The notes under the pieces were generated by a model that did no database searches, was not told the DNA's origin, and saw nothing but the letters and a program-made list of their open reading frames with translations. 5,322 bases of DNA from Pseudomonadota bacterium (lineage in GTDB: Bacteria; Pseudomonadota; Gammaproteobacteria; Burkholderiales; Thiobacillaceae). The stretch lies in assembly GCA_021780975.1 (NCBI GenBank), contig JAJXXS010000094.1, positions 1 to 5,322 on the forward strand, read 5' to 3'. Each line of letters opens with the position of its first letter. Within the stretch, counting starts at the first letter, position 1. Positions 5,291-5,322 of this stretch are shown in pieces. A program made the position numbers and the translations under genes.

Positions 5291-5322
5291 ATGACTACAG
5301 GCACCGTGAAGTGGTTTAACGA
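5291..5322 (+). CDS. Cold shock protein (CspA family), 3' truncated by window end
   Basis: Only ten whole codons are visible: M-T-T-G-T-V-K-W-F-N, followed by the first two bases of an Asp/Glu codon. The G-x-V-K-W-F-N start is diagnostic of CspA-type cold shock domain proteins, small beta-barrel proteins of about 70 residues that bind single-stranded RNA and DNA. The RNP1 and RNP2 motifs lie beyond the window. A GAGG (5277-5280) precedes the ATG by ten bases, somewhat long. The gene is preceded by 227 bases without a convincing protein gene that hold a stem-loop, a candidate promoter and a structured leader. Whether it is cold-inducible or constitutive cannot be told from the sequence. Confidence 0.88.
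   Translation, partial: MTTGTVKWFN

Overview
The window is a GC-rich, gene-dense stretch of ordinary-looking chromosome. Gene content suggests a Gamma- or Betaproteobacterium: a TgpA-type transglutaminase tail, SohB, a NERD-domain protein, a DUF1993 protein, an exported DsrE-like protein and a CspA-type cold shock gene. SohB and the DsrE-like gene lean towards a gammaproteobacterial or sulfur-oxidiser-like lineage. That placement is inference, and no ribosomal or other marker gene is present to fix it. I see no tRNA, rRNA, CRISPR array or insertion sequence.

Layout. Positions 1-395 (+) hold the C-terminal end of a membrane transglutaminase whose stop lies 20 bases inside the end of the next, convergent gene. 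Positions 376-1581 (-) encode an FAD/NAD(P)H oxidoreductase whose C-terminal third resembles apoptosis-inducing factor (AIF). Upstream of it on the same strand is sohB (1667-2665, -), an inner-membrane serine/lysine peptidase; the two could be co-transcribed across an 85-base gap. Transcription then diverges. On the plus strand come a 62-residue winged-helix-like protein (2809-2997) and a NERD nuclease-domain gene (3015-3802) whose N-terminus and body lie in different frames. They are followed by a DUF1993 protein (3936-4436), a 30-residue single-helix membrane ORF (4440-4532), a secreted DsrE-fold protein (4554-5063), and the first codons of a cold shock protein (5291 to the window end).

The genes do not form one pathway. 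The likely transcription units are oxidoreductase + sohB (minus), winged helix + NERD (plus), and DUF1993 + micro-ORF + DsrE (plus). The cold shock gene has its own candidate promoter and a structured leader of about 145 nt. No complete new multi-gene system is evident. The items most worth a second look are the frame break in the NERD gene, the small winged-helix gene before it, the unannotated membrane micro-ORF, and the mutually exclusive hairpins in the cold shock leader.
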